Source of the DNA: CAZIOH01 sp964540815
GTDB taxonomy: Bacteria; Myxococcota_A; Polyangia; Fen-1088
NCBI GenBank assembly: GCA_964540815.1
Contig: CAZIOH010000039.1
Span: 1 to 58,139 of the forward strand
DNA: 58,139 nucleotides
Direction of reading: 5' to 3'
Shown here: piece after piece, positions 1 to 8,547 of the stretch
How the letters are laid out: each line of letters opens with the position of its first letter
Numbering within the stretch: position 1 is the stretch's first letter
Made by a program: the position numbers and the translations under genes
Notes under the pieces: model-generated
What the model saw: the letters and a program-made list of their open reading frames with translations, nothing else
Database searches by the model: none
Told to the model about the DNA's origin: nothing

Positions 1-2
1 AG

Positions 3-392
3 TTCGTGACGTTCACCAACGCCACGCCGTTTCAGGAGGCGCTGGCCGACGTGCTCGCGGTGGCCGCCGACACCGGGTACTACGCCAGCTTGCGCGCGGC
101 CTATCGGCAGCGACGGACGCGGCTCACCCAGGCGCTCGCGGGCGCGGGCCTCGTCCCCCTGCCCGTCGGCGGGGCCTATTTCCTCTTGACCCCGGTTCCG
201 GGTAGCGGTGACGCCGAGTTCTGCCGGCGCCTGGTCACGGAGCTCGGGGTGGCCGCCATCCCGGCGTCGGTCTTCTACGCGGATCCGCCGCGTGCGCCGC
301 AGCTCGCACGCTTCTGCTTCGCCAAGCGCGATGCGACCATCGATCTGGCTGGGCAGCGCCTGCTGTCAGGCCGAGCACGGCTCGCCGGGTAG
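3..392 (+). CDS. C-terminal part of a class I/II PLP aminotransferase (5' end outside window)
   Basis: The reading frame is open at the left edge of the window, so only about the last 130 residues are present. They resemble the C-terminal small domain of the methionine/kynurenine aminotransferase (YbdL-like) group: a phenylalanine-rich TFTNATPFQEALA stretch, then GGAYFLLTPV, DAEFCRRL, GVAAIPASVFY and the closing RFCFAKRDATIDLA. In this family these segments contribute substrate-arginine binding and the domain swap, and the enzyme transfers amino groups between amino and 2-oxo acids using pyridoxal phosphate. The PLP lysine lies in the missing part. It runs convergently towards the MarR gene, 31 bases away. 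The exact substrate cannot be told. Confidence 0.85.
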   Translation, partial: FVTFTNATPFQEALADVLAVAADTGYYASLRAAYRQRRTRLTQALAGAGLVPLPVGGAYFLLTPVPGSGDAEFCRRLVTELGVAAIPASVFYADPPRAPQLARFCFAKRDATIDLAGQRLLSGRARLAG

Positions 393-423
393 CGCCCCCA
401 CGGCCCGGGACGACGGCGAAGCG

Positions 424-1026
424 CTACTTCGTTCGGGGCTCGTCGAGCTCGACGCCGCAGGCGGCCCAGCGGGCGATCACGGCGCGCATGGCGGTCGCGG
501 TCTTGCGCCTCACGGCGGCCGGGAGCTCGGCGATGGCCGCCGGAGGCTGGGCCGCCAGCGCCAGCATCTGCCGCTGCAGGTCGCGCCCCCGCTCGGTCAC
601 GACCAGCATCTTCACCCGACGATCGTTCTCCGCCCCCTGCCGCACGATGAGGCCGCGCGACTCCAGCTTGTCGACCACGCCGGTGATGTTCGAGGCGTCG
701 CAGGCCATCGTGTCGGCGAGAGCGTTCATGGGGACGGGCGTACCGAAACGGAGCTGCCGCAAGACCAGCCCCTGGGTGGGAGTCAGATCCAGTCGGTTGC
801 ACAGCGCCAGCCACCAGACCCGCATGTTGAGGGCGAATTCCGTCAGGGTTGGCCACAGATCAGCCGAGTCGTCGGGGACGGAGGCGGTGGTCCCGACATC
901 GCTCGGGCGATCCCGCGAGCCGTCACCCGGTCGCTCACCCGGTCGATCACGCAGCGGATCGGTCGCTCGCTCACTCGGTGGATCACCCGGTCGATCGGGC
1001 GCCTGGGCGTCATGCAGGATGTTCAC
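424..1026 (-). CDS. MarR family transcriptional regulator
   Basis: 200 residues from a GTG start. The last 140 form a MarR winged helix: a dimerisation helix, then LTPTQGLVLRQLR, MNALADTMACDASNITGVVDKLESRGLIVRQ (recognition helix) and the wing with NDRRVKMLVVTERG, here cited in pieces. MarR proteins are usually ligand-released repressors. It is transcribed away from the RND efflux operon with only about 80 bases between the two starts, the standard arrangement for a local repressor of a pump, so control of that operon is the likely job (inference). The first 45 residues are an Asp/Arg/Pro/Gly low-complexity tail encoded by degenerate DNA repeats and are not part of the family fold; a later start cannot be excluded. 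Confidence 0.85.
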   Translation of the reverse strand: MNILHDAQAPDRPGDPPSERATDPLRDRPGERPGDGSRDRPSDVGTTASVPDDSADLWPTLTEFALNMRVWWLALCNRLDLTPTQGLVLRQLRFGTPVPMNALADTMACDASNITGVVDKLESRGLIVRQGAENDRRVKMLVVTERGRDLQRQMLALAAQPPAAIAELPAAVRRKTATAMRAVIARWAACGVELDEPRTK

Positions 1027-1047
1027 AATATTTCACTTATACCACCG

Positions 1048-1077
1048 TTGACAACCTCAAGCATTCGGAACAAGTAT
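1048..1077 (+). promoter_or_regulatory. candidate sigma-70 promoter of the efflux operon
   Basis: A perfect -35 hexamer TTGACA (1048-1053) is followed after 18 bases by AAGTAT (1072-1077), a weak match to the -10 consensus, 31 bases before the adaptor ATG. The surrounding 1020-1075 is clearly more A+T-rich than the flanking genes and also holds two TTCAC direct repeats (1022-1026 and 1032-1036) that could be part of a MarR operator. The match is by eye only. Confidence 0.4.
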
Positions 1078-1107
1078 GCCCGCACCATCTTCGAACAGGA
1101 ACCTGCC

Positions 1108-2313
1108 ATGACCTTCGTCCCCTCTGTCGTCGCCTCCGTCTTGCGGTCGGCCAGTGAAACCCCGCCGTTCGTGGCCCGACGCGTTGCAAGACCCAGGATT
1201 TCGCCGCCGTTCGGCGCCTGTCTGGTATGGCTCGGCGCCCTGGCCGCCGCAGGCGCCGCTGCTGGCTGCGCCCGCTCCGAGGCCGAGACCAAGCCGCCCG
1301 CCGAGGTGGCCGCCGCCGCGGCGGCGGCAGAGCTCGAAGCCACTCCGGTGCCGGTCTCGCTGGTCCAGGTTCGACAGATCTCGGTCCCGCGCGTGCTCAC
1401 CCTCTCGGGCAGCCTCATCGGCTCCGAGCAGGCCCAGGTGGCCGCCGGCGCCGCCGGCAAGGTGCTGGCCACCTACGTCGAGCGCGGCTCGGTGGTGCGC
1501 AAGGGCGCCACGCTCGCGAAGCTCGACGCCCGGGCGCTGAACGCCCAGCTCGAGGAGCTGACGGCGCAGATCGAGTCGTTGCGGGCCCAGCAGGGGCAGG
1601 CCAACCTCGACTGCGAGAGGACGCAGCAGATGTTCGCCAAGGGCGCCATCGCCAGGGCGGACTTCGAGCGCGCGGGCACCCAGTGCGCCACCGCCAAGTG
1701 GTCCCTGGCGGGCGCCGAGGCCCGCCGAAACCAGCTCACGGAGGCGCTGCGCGACACCGAGATCCGCGCCCCCTTCTCCGGTCTGGTGGTGGAGCGCTCG
1801 GTCAGCCCCGGCGAGTGGGTGCGGGTCGACTCGCGGGTGGTCTCGATGGTGTCGACGGACGCCCTTCGCGTCGAGCTGACGGTCCCCGAGGCCGACGTGG
1901 CGGGGCTCGCGCCGGGACAGCCGCTCGAGCTGCGGGTCCCGGCGGCCGCCAACGGCACCACCTACCGCGGCAAGCTCAAGTTCATCGGTCCCTCGGTGCG
2001 GCAGCAGAGCCGGGACGCGGTCGTGGAGGCGGTGCTCGACCACCAGGCGCCCGAGCTGCGGCCGGGCATGTTCGTGACCGCCCAGATCGCGGTCGGACAG
2101 CAGGCCCTGCCGGCGGTCCCCCACACGGCGGTGCGCAGCGAGGGTCTGCAGCGTCACCTGTTCGTCGAGGTCGGGGGCCGGCTCGAGGATCGCCTGGTGC
2201 AGGTCGGCGCCGAGCGCGGCGGGGATCTGCCGATCCTGAACGGCGTCAAGCTGGGTGAACGCGTCGCCAACCCAGCCCTGCCCGCCCTGCACGACGGCGT
2301 GCGAGTGAACTGA
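1108..2313 (+). CDS. RND efflux periplasmic adaptor (membrane fusion) lipoprotein
   Basis: 401 residues. The frame stays open far upstream, but the protein-like part begins at ATG 1108, nine bases after AGGA; GTG 1171 would give a shorter, more typical signal peptide. A hydrophobic segment ends in a lipobox AAGC (Cys54), so it is probably a lipid-anchored adaptor like AcrA/MexA. Then come the lipoyl/barrel-sandwich half (VLTLSGSLIGSEQAQVAA, GKVLATYVERG), a helical hairpin around residues 150-220 (Leu/Gln/Ala-rich coiled coil), the second barrel half (TEIRAPFSGLVVER) and the beta-barrel and membrane-proximal domains. It bridges the inner-membrane pump to the outer-membrane channel and is first in a three-gene operon with both partners. 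Confidence 0.92.
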   Translation: MTFVPSVVASVLRSASETPPFVARRVARPRISPPFGACLVWLGALAAAGAAAGCARSEAETKPPAEVAAAAAAAELEATPVPVSLVQVRQISVPRVLTLSGSLIGSEQAQVAAGAAGKVLATYVERGSVVRKGATLAKLDARALNAQLEELTAQIESLRAQQGQANLDCERTQQMFAKGAIARADFERAGTQCATAKWSLAGAEARRNQLTEALRDTEIRAPFSGLVVERSVSPGEWVRVDSRVVSMVSTDALRVELTVPEADVAGLAPGQPLELRVPAAANGTTYRGKLKFIGPSVRQQSRDAVVEAVLDHQAPELRPGMFVTAQIAVGQQALPAVPHTAVRSEGLQRHLFVEVGGRLEDRLVQVGAERGGDLPILNGVKLGERVANPALPALHDGVRVN

Positions 2314-2324
2314 GGAGCCCGCCC

Positions 2325-5300
2325 ATGCAATGGCTCGCCAGCATCAGCGTGAGACGGCCGGTCTTCGCCACCGTCTTGATCTTGACCATCCTGGTCGTCG
2401 GCATCGTGGGCTACGGGAGCCTGAACGTCGACCGGTTCCCCAACGTCGATCTGCCGATCGTATCGATCGTCACCCGCCTGCCCGGCGCCGCGCCCGAGGA
2501 GGTGGAGACGGAGCTCTCCGACAAGATCGAGGCGGCGGTCAACACCATCAGCGGGATCGACGAGCTGCGCTCCACCTCGACCGAGGGGGTCTCGCAGGTG
2601 TTCATCACCTTCTTCCTCGACAAGGACGTGGACGTCGCCGCCCAGGAGGTGCGCGACCACCTCGCCACCGTGCTGTCCGATCTGCCACAGGGCATCGAGT
2701 CGCCGGTGGTGAGCAAGCTGGACCCGGACGCCTCGCCGGTCCTCTTCGTCACCATGCAGACCACCCGGCCCATCCGCGAGGCCACCGAGCTGGCGGACAA
2801 GGTGGTGCGGCAGCGCCTGGAGAACGTCTCCGGGGTCGGCCAGGTGAGCATCGTCGGCGGGCAGAAGCGCCAGATCCAGGTGTTGCTCGATCCGGTGAGC
2901 CTGCGCGCCGCCAACCTCACCGCGGCCGACGTGCAGCGGGCCATCGCCGTGCAGAACCTCACCGCGCCCGGCGGGGCCATCGAGACCGGGCCGCAGCGCC
3001 TGGTGTTCCGGGTGCGCGGGCGCCTGTCCTCGGTCGATGCGCTCGCCGAGGTGGTGGTGCGGCAGTCCGGGGACCACCCGATCCTGATCCGCGACGTGGG
3101 TCGGGTGGTCGACGGCGAGGAGGAGGCCGACACCGCCGCCACCCTCGACGGCAAGCCGGCGGTGCTCCTGGTGATCCGCAAGCAGTCGGGGCAGAACAGC
3201 GTCAAGGTGGTCGATGCCCTGCGCGAGCGGCTCGGTGATCTCGAGAAGACCCTGCCCTCGGGGTACCACCTGCAGGTGGTGCGCGACAACACCGAGAGCA
3301 CCCGGACCAGCGTCAAGGCGGTGCGGGAGCACCTGGTCCTCGGGGCGATCTTCGCCGCGCTGGTGGTGCTGCTGTTCCTCGGCAACCTGCGCAGCACCCT
3401 GATCGCGGCGCTGGCCATCCCCACCTCGATCATCGGCACCTTCATGGCGATGTGGCTGATGGGGTTCACCCTGAACACCATCACCCTGCTGGCCCTGGCG
3501 CTGGCGGTGGGCATCGTGATCGACGACGCCATCGTGGTGCTGGAGAACATCTTCCGCTTCATCGACGAGAAGCACATCCGGCCGATGCCGGCGGCCATCT
3601 ACGCCACCCGCGAGATCGGGCTCGCGGTGCTGGCAACCACCCTGTCGCTGCTGGCGGTGTTCATGCCGGTGGCCTTCCTCGGGGGCATCCCGGGGCGCTT
3701 CCTGCGCAGCTTCGGGCTGACCATGGCCGCCTCCATCGCCATCTCGCTCTTCGTCAGCTTCACCCTGACCCCGATGCTGGCCTCGCGCTGGCTGCGCCTG
3801 CCGCCCGGCCTCGGCGAGCGCAAGAAGTACCTGCTCGAGCGGGTGGTGGACGTCTTCTACCGGCCGATCGAGCGGCTGTACCTGCGGGTCCTCGGCTTCG
3901 CGATCGACCACCGCTGGGTGGTGGTCGTGGCGGCCGTCGCGACGCTCGGCTCGTGCGCTCCGCTCTTCAAGGCGGTGCCGAAGGGCTTCCTGCCCAAGAA
4001 CGACGAGGCGCAGTTCGAGGTCAGCATCCGCACGCCCGAGGGGACCAGCCTCGCGGGCACCCGGCTCGCGGCCGAGCGCATGGCGCGCGCCGTCCGCACC
4101 TGGCCCGAGGTCAGGGCCACCATGGTGACCATCGGCGACAACGCCGAGAAGACCCCCAACCTGGCCAAGATCTTCGTGCGTCTGAGCGCGCCCGACCAGC
4201 GCAAGATCACCCAGGACGAGCTGCAGGAGAAGGTCCGCAAGGAGCTGGTTCCCCTTCAACCGCGCGACTACCGCATCGGGGTGTCGGCGGTGGCCGCCTT
4301 CAGCGGTGGCGGCACCAGCGCGGCGACGGTCCAGTACATCATGACCGGCCCGGATCTGGCGCGGCTCACCCAGTACTCCGAGCAGGCGCTGGCGGCGCTC
4401 AAGGCCATCCCGGGCGCGGTGGACGCCGACACCTCGCTCATCGTCGGCAACCCGGAGGTGGAGGCCACGGTCTCGCGGCGCAAGGCCGCGGATCTCGGGG
4501 TCGACGTGGCCGACGTGGCCACCACGGCGCAGCTCCTCGTCGGAGGGGTCAAGGTCTCGCGCTACGAGGACAGCGGCTACGAGTACGACATCCTGGTGCG
4601 CGCAGACGACGCCTATCGCACCAGTCAGGAATCGCTCGGCTCGATGTCGGTGCCGTCGGTGCGGCTCGGCACCGTGCCCCTGCTCGACGTGGTGGACCTG
4701 AAGCGCGCGCTCGGACCGTCTCAGATCACCCGCTACGCGCGCCAGCGCCAGGTCACCTTCACGGCCAACACCTCTCCCGGGGTCGGCTCGGGCGAGGTCG
4801 GCACGGCCTTCGAGAAGGCGGTGGCGGCGATGAAGCTGCCCCCCGAGTACCGGTTCGTGCCGTTCGGACAGTCCAAGGAGATCGGCCGCACGGCCCGGAA
4901 CTTCGCCATCGCCTTTGGCCTGGCGTTCGTCTTCATGTACCTGATCCTGGCGGCCCAGTTCGAGTCGTGGCTCCACCCGGTGACCATCCTGCTCGCGCTC
5001 CCGCTCACGGTTCCCTTCGCGCTCGGCTCCCTGCTGATCCTCGGGCAGGGCCTCGACATCTTCACCTTGCTCGGGATCCTGGTCCTGTTCGGGGTGGTGA
5101 AGAAGAACTCCATCCTGCAGATCGACCACATCATCCAGCTGCGCGCCCAGGGCCTGTCCCGCCGGGAGGCCATCCTGCGGGGCAACAAACATCGGCTGAG
5201 GCCCATCTTGATGACGACGGCGGCCTTCGTCGCAGGTATGTTGCCTCTCGTGGTGTCCAAGGGAATCGGAGCCGAGTTCAACCGCGCGACCGCCGGACCG

Positions 5301-5525
5301 GTGGTGGGCGGCCAGATCCTGTCGTTGCTGCTCACCTTGCTGGCGACGCCGGTCGCCTACTCGCTGTTCGACGACGCGGCGAACGGGCTCCGGCGTCTCT
5401 TCGGGCTCGCGGCCCGGCCCGACTCGGAGACCGGCGCCGACGAGGTCAGGCAGATGGTGGCGCCGGAGCCGCTCCCCCAGGTGGAGCCGGTGATTCCCGC
5501 GCAGCGGATGGGGGTGGCGTCATGA
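2325..5525 (+). CDS. RND multidrug efflux permease (HAE1/AcrB type)
   Basis: 1066 residues, the normal length for AcrB-type pumps. It opens with the usual first helix after SVRRPVFATVLIL, followed by the large porter loop (FPNVDLPIVSIVTRLPGA and the SGIDELRSTSTEG region), five clustered helices, a second porter loop and the last helices. The adjacent aspartates of the proton relay are present in helix 4 (AVGIVIDDAIVVLENI). It sits in the inner membrane as a trimer and exchanges protons for substrates captured from the periplasm. It starts 11 bases after the adaptor stop, and its TGA overlaps the ATG of the channel gene (ATGA), so all three are probably translated as one operon. Substrates are not predictable. 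Confidence 0.95.
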   Translation: MQWLASISVRRPVFATVLILTILVVGIVGYGSLNVDRFPNVDLPIVSIVTRLPGAAPEEVETELSDKIEAAVNTISGIDELRSTSTEGVSQVFITFFLDKDVDVAAQEVRDHLATVLSDLPQGIESPVVSKLDPDASPVLFVTMQTTRPIREATELADKVVRQRLENVSGVGQVSIVGGQKRQIQVLLDPVSLRAANLTAADVQRAIAVQNLTAPGGAIETGPQRLVFRVRGRLSSVDALAEVVVRQSGDHPILIRDVGRVVDGEEEADTAATLDGKPAVLLVIRKQSGQNSVKVVDALRERLGDLEKTLPSGYHLQVVRDNTESTRTSVKAVREHLVLGAIFAALVVLLFLGNLRSTLIAALAIPTSIIGTFMAMWLMGFTLNTITLLALALAVGIVIDDAIVVLENIFRFIDEKHIRPMPAAIYATREIGLAVLATTLSLLAVFMPVAFLGGIPGRFLRSFGLTMAASIAISLFVSFTLTPMLASRWLRLPPGLGERKKYLLERVVDVFYRPIERLYLRVLGFAIDHRWVVVVAAVATLGSCAPLFKAVPKGFLPKNDEAQFEVSIRTPEGTSLAGTRLAAERMARAVRTWPEVRATMVTIGDNAEKTPNLAKIFVRLSAPDQRKITQDELQEKVRKELVPLQPRDYRIGVSAVAAFSGGGTSAATVQYIMTGPDLARLTQYSEQALAALKAIPGAVDADTSLIVGNPEVEATVSRRKAADLGVDVADVATTAQLLVGGVKVSRYEDSGYEYDILVRADDAYRTSQESLGSMSVPSVRLGTVPLLDVVDLKRALGPSQITRYARQRQVTFTANTSPGVGSGEVGTAFEKAVAAMKLPPEYRFVPFGQSKEIGRTARNFAIAFGLAFVFMYLILAAQFESWLHPVTILLALPLTVPFALGSLLILGQGLDIFTLLGILVLFGVVKKNSILQIDHIIQLRAQGLSRREAILRGNKHRLRPILMTTAAFVAGMLPLVVSKGIGAEFNRATAGPVVGGQILSLLLTLLATPVAYSLFDDAANGLRRLFGLAARPDSETGADEVRQMVAPEPLPQVEPVIPAQRMGVAS

Positions 5526-6958
5526 GCCGCTCCATCTCGAGGGGCAGGTGGAGATCGCGCCGGGCGCCGGCTGGCGCCGGGATGGCGCTGGCCTTCTCGT
5601 GGCTCGTCCTGTGGCTCGTCTCGGGGCTCCTGTCGCCTGGATGGGCGCGGTCGGCCCGGGCCGAGTCGCCTGACCCGACGGAGAAGGCGCCCGGGTCCTC
5701 GATGCCCGCACCGCGCGAGCTGACGCTCGAGCAAGCGCTGGCCCTCGGGCGGCGAGCCAACCGAACCCTGGCGGCGGAGCGGGAACATCTCCAGCAGGCG
5801 GCCATCACCGTCGACCGGGCCTGGACCGCGCTGTTCCCCACGGTGGCGCTGCAGGGGAAGTACACCCGCAACAACCGCGCCTTCTTCTTCCCGGTGCAGG
5901 TGTCCCCGACCGTCACCCGGAACCTCACCATCCAGCCGCTCGATCAGCTGGACGGCGTGGCGAGCTTGACCACCCCGCTGGTCGCGCCAGCGGCCTATCC
6001 GGCGGTGCGGGCGGTCAAGCTCAACGAGGTCGCGGCCAACGAGAACTACCAGACCGCCATCGACAACGTGATCTTCGGGGTGGCCCAGACCTTTCACGCC
6101 GCCGCCGTGGCCGACGAGGTGCTGGCGGCCCGCCACTCCAGCATCGCGGTGGCGCAGGCCACCCTCGACAACGCCAAGGCCCGCTTCTCGGCCGGAACCG
6201 TCACCAAGGTGGACGTGGACCGCGCCGAGCTGGCGGTCTTGCGCGCCCAGCAGGCCGAGCGCGACGCGGAGCTCAGCCGAGACGAGACCTACCGCTCCCT
6301 CGCGACCCTGATCCAGGAGCCGGCGCCCTTCCGGGTCCGTCCGGTCACCATCGACGGCCCCGTGTCGCCGGCGGGTCCGACGACCGGCGGCGAGCAGGAG
6401 CTGGACCTGGCCCTGCAGGTGCGGCCGGAGTTCCGGGCGCTGGTGGCGTCGGCCGAGTCTCAGAGGGCGCAGCAGCGCGCGAACGCCCTGCGCTGGGCCC
6501 CATCGCTCTCGGGCTTCGGGAACGTGCGGATCTTCAACTACGACAACTTCGCCTTCGAGTCGCACGCCTGGGCCCTCGGCCTCCAGCTCGACTGGCTGCT
6601 GTTCGACAGCGGCACGCGCGATGTCGAACGGCGCCTGGCGGCCTCCGCCGCCGCCGAGGCGACCGCCCGCGCAGAGGTCCTGCGGGACACCATCCGCGAC
6701 GATCTGGCCAACGGACGGCGCGAGATCGAGACCAAGACCCGCGCCCGCGAGACCTCCGAGCGGTCGGTCGAGCTCGCCAAGGAGACCCTCGAGCTCGTGC
6801 GCGTCCAGTACGAGGCGGGCACCGCCACCCAGGTCGATCTGCTGACGGCCCAGGACAGCCTGGTGGCCGCCCAGGAGGCCCTGGCCCGGGCGCACTACGA
6901 CATCGCCATCGCGGATCTCACCTTGCGCCGCGCATCGGGGACTCTGCCCGGGCGGTAG
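5522..6958 (+). CDS. TolC-family outer-membrane efflux channel
   Basis: 478 residues starting at an ATG that overlaps the permease stop by four bases. After a long, Arg-rich signal peptide (cleavage probably near residue 47, SARAES), the protein shows the two-fold repeat of the TolC family: ELTLEQALALGRRANRTL, a first pair of long helices, a strand region around NNRAFFFPVQV, then LQVRPEFRALVASAESQRAQQ and a second half ending with YEAGTATQVDLLTAQDSLVAAQ. Three copies would form the outer-membrane barrel and periplasmic tunnel that completes the pump. The frame is open upstream inside the permease gene, but that part is a shadow. Confidence 0.93.
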   Translation: MSRSISRGRWRSRRAPAGAGMALAFSWLVLWLVSGLLSPGWARSARAESPDPTEKAPGSSMPAPRELTLEQALALGRRANRTLAAEREHLQQAAITVDRAWTALFPTVALQGKYTRNNRAFFFPVQVSPTVTRNLTIQPLDQLDGVASLTTPLVAPAAYPAVRAVKLNEVAANENYQTAIDNVIFGVAQTFHAAAVADEVLAARHSSIAVAQATLDNAKARFSAGTVTKVDVDRAELAVLRAQQAERDAELSRDETYRSLATLIQEPAPFRVRPVTIDGPVSPAGPTTGGEQELDLALQVRPEFRALVASAESQRAQQRANALRWAPSLSGFGNVRIFNYDNFAFESHAWALGLQLDWLLFDSGTRDVERRLAASAAAEATARAEVLRDTIRDDLANGRREIETKTRARETSERSVELAKETLELVRVQYEAGTATQVDLLTAQDSLVAAQEALARAHYDIAIADLTLRRASGTLPGR

Positions 6959-7250
6959 TAGCTCGTCCGACCGGCGAAGGTCGTCCCTGACAGCCCGTGG
7001 GCGCGATCGAGATCGTCATCGAGATCGTACCCGTGGGCGCCCCCGCGAGCGTTGCCCTGCACGTGAACGTGAACGGACCGTGGACGTGATCGAGAGGCCC
7101 GAACATCTTCCGCAACCTTTGAACCGGATCGATCACGATCACGGGGGCGTTCCCGTACACGTGCACGACAACGCTCAAGGGTTCGACCACGACCACGACC
7201 ACGATCGCGGCTACGATCACAGGTCTTGACGGGTCGGGGCCTTCGGGCCC
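6959..7250. other. 292-base gene-free stretch of low-complexity DNA between convergent genes
   Basis: No gene is visible here. The stretch is built of short, imperfect hexamer-like repeats: GATCGAGATCGTCATCGAGAT near 7008-7028 in pieces, GTGAACGTGAACG near 7063, and a run of CGACCA units at 7183-7202. It separates the ends of the TolC-like gene and leuA. A small minus-strand frame (6918-7220) reads through it but looks like a by-product of the repeats. No terminator with a T-run was found. Confidence 0.6.
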
Positions 7251-8462
7251 TCAGGCGACGCGGGGGATGTCCTGCCTGGCGGGACCGGCGATCTCTCGGG
7301 CCAGCGCCACGATCTCCTCGTCGAGGACGCCCTTCTTGCGGTCGGCGAGGACCGAGAACTTGACGTAGAGGGCGTCGAGCTGGGGGCGGTCGAGCGTCAA
7401 CCCGAGCTCGTCGCAGCGGGACTTGAGGGCGTGCCGGCCGCTGTGCTTGCCGAGCACCAGTCGGCTCTCGGGCACCCCCACCCGCTTGGGATCGATGATC
7501 TCGTAGGTGGTGCGCTCCTTGAGGAAGCCGTCCTGGTGGATCCCCGCCTCGTGGGCGAAGGCGTTGCGCCCCACGATGGCCTTGTTCGGCTGCGGGCCGA
7601 AGCTGATGATCGAGGAGAGCAGCTGGCTCGCCGGGAACAGGCCCTCGGTCCGGATGCGGGTCCGGTAGGGGAGCCGGTCCTGGCGGGTGACGAGGGTCAT
7701 GACGATCTCCTCGAGCGAGCAGTTCCCGGCACGCTCGCCGATCCCGTTGATGGTGCATTCGACCTGGCGCGCGCCGGCCTGGATCGCCGCCAGCGAGTTG
7801 GCCACCGACAGGCCGAGATCGTCGTGGCAGTGCACGCTGACCACACCCTTGCCGGCCAGGCCCTCCACCACCTGGCGGATGAGCGCGCCAAACTCGTCCG
7901 GGATGGAGTACCCGACGGTGTCCGGGATGTTGACGGTGCTGGCGCCGGCCGCCACCACCGCCCGCGACACCTCGACCAGGTACTCGGGATCGGTGCGGGC
8001 CCCGTCCTCCGCCGAGAACTCGACGTCGTCGACGTAGCGGCGCGCCAGCTCCACGCTCGCCACCGCGGCCTCGAGGACCTGCTGGCGGGACTTCTTGAGC
8101 TTGTGCCTGAGGTGGATGTCGCTGGTCGCGATGAAGGTGTGGATGCGCGGGGGCAGCACCGCTCGATCCAGGGCCGCTGCGGCGCGCTCGATGTCGGCCG
8201 GGGTCGACCGGGCCAGCGCCGCCACCCGGCTCTGCACCGCCCGGCTCACCGCGCGCACCGCCTCGAAATCCCCTTCGGAGGCGATCGGGAACCCGGCCTC
8301 GAGGACGTCCACCCCGAGATCGGAGAGCTGGTGGGCGAGCTTCAGTTTCTCGCTCACGGTCATGCTGCACCCAGGGGCCTGCTCACCATCGCGCAGGGTG
8401 GTATCGAAGATCGATATGAAGTCGGGTACGTCGTCGGGGTCCTGGGGGGGCCGTTCGCTCAT
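7251..8462 (-). CDS. leuA: 2-isopropylmalate synthase lacking the regulatory domain
   Basis: 403 residues. Shows the HMGL/DRE-TIM barrel of alpha-isopropylmalate synthase: FDTTLRDGEQAPGCSM at the start, metal-binding VSVHCHDDLG and the NAFAHEAGIHQDG signature near residue 300. It condenses acetyl-CoA with 2-oxoisovalerate, the first committed step of leucine synthesis. Typical LeuA has 500-560 residues with a C-terminal leucine-binding domain; here the frame ends in DIPRVA just after the accessory subdomain, and the following 290 bases do not encode that domain in any frame. Homocitrate or citramalate synthase are less likely given the signatures. It is divergent from a LysR gene whose operator-like palindrome lies between them. 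Confidence 0.85.
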   Translation of the reverse strand: MSERPPQDPDDVPDFISIFDTTLRDGEQAPGCSMTVSEKLKLAHQLSDLGVDVLEAGFPIASEGDFEAVRAVSRAVQSRVAALARSTPADIERAAAALDRAVLPPRIHTFIATSDIHLRHKLKKSRQQVLEAAVASVELARRYVDDVEFSAEDGARTDPEYLVEVSRAVVAAGASTVNIPDTVGYSIPDEFGALIRQVVEGLAGKGVVSVHCHDDLGLSVANSLAAIQAGARQVECTINGIGERAGNCSLEEIVMTLVTRQDRLPYRTRIRTEGLFPASQLLSSIISFGPQPNKAIVGRNAFAHEAGIHQDGFLKERTTYEIIDPKRVGVPESRLVLGKHSGRHALKSRCDELGLTLDRPQLDALYVKFSVLADRKKGVLDEEIVALAREIAGPARQDIPRVA

Positions 8463-8501
8463 GACTTGATCGTGTCTTCCTGCGGCGGATTGCGCAAATT
8501 T

Positions 8502-8534
8502 ATAGTTCTATCGGCGGCCATAACGGGATGTTAT
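8502..8534. promoter_or_regulatory. LysR-type operator (T-N11-A) between leuA and the LysR gene
   Basis: The perfect inverted repeat ATAACGGGATGTTAT (8520-8534) fits the T-N11-A consensus of LysR regulators. Nine bases away a second palindrome, ATAGTTCTAT (8502-8511), lies next to a TATAAA/TATAGT -10-like patch. A strong dyad plus a second, weaker site is the usual recognition/activation pair of LysR proteins. The whole 85-base intergenic region is A+T-rich compared with its surroundings. Confidence 0.6.
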
Positions 8535-8547
8535 ACGTGTCGCCGCC

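Noticed and set aside
2154..5192. Long minus-strand open frame (about 1012 codons) opposite the RND permease
   Set aside because: A shadow of the high-GC permease gene; its translation is His/Arg/Asp-rich without any domain.
6918..7220. Missing LeuA regulatory domain as a frameshifted remnant downstream of leuA
   Set aside because: None of the three minus-strand frames there resembles the domain; the DNA is low-complexity.
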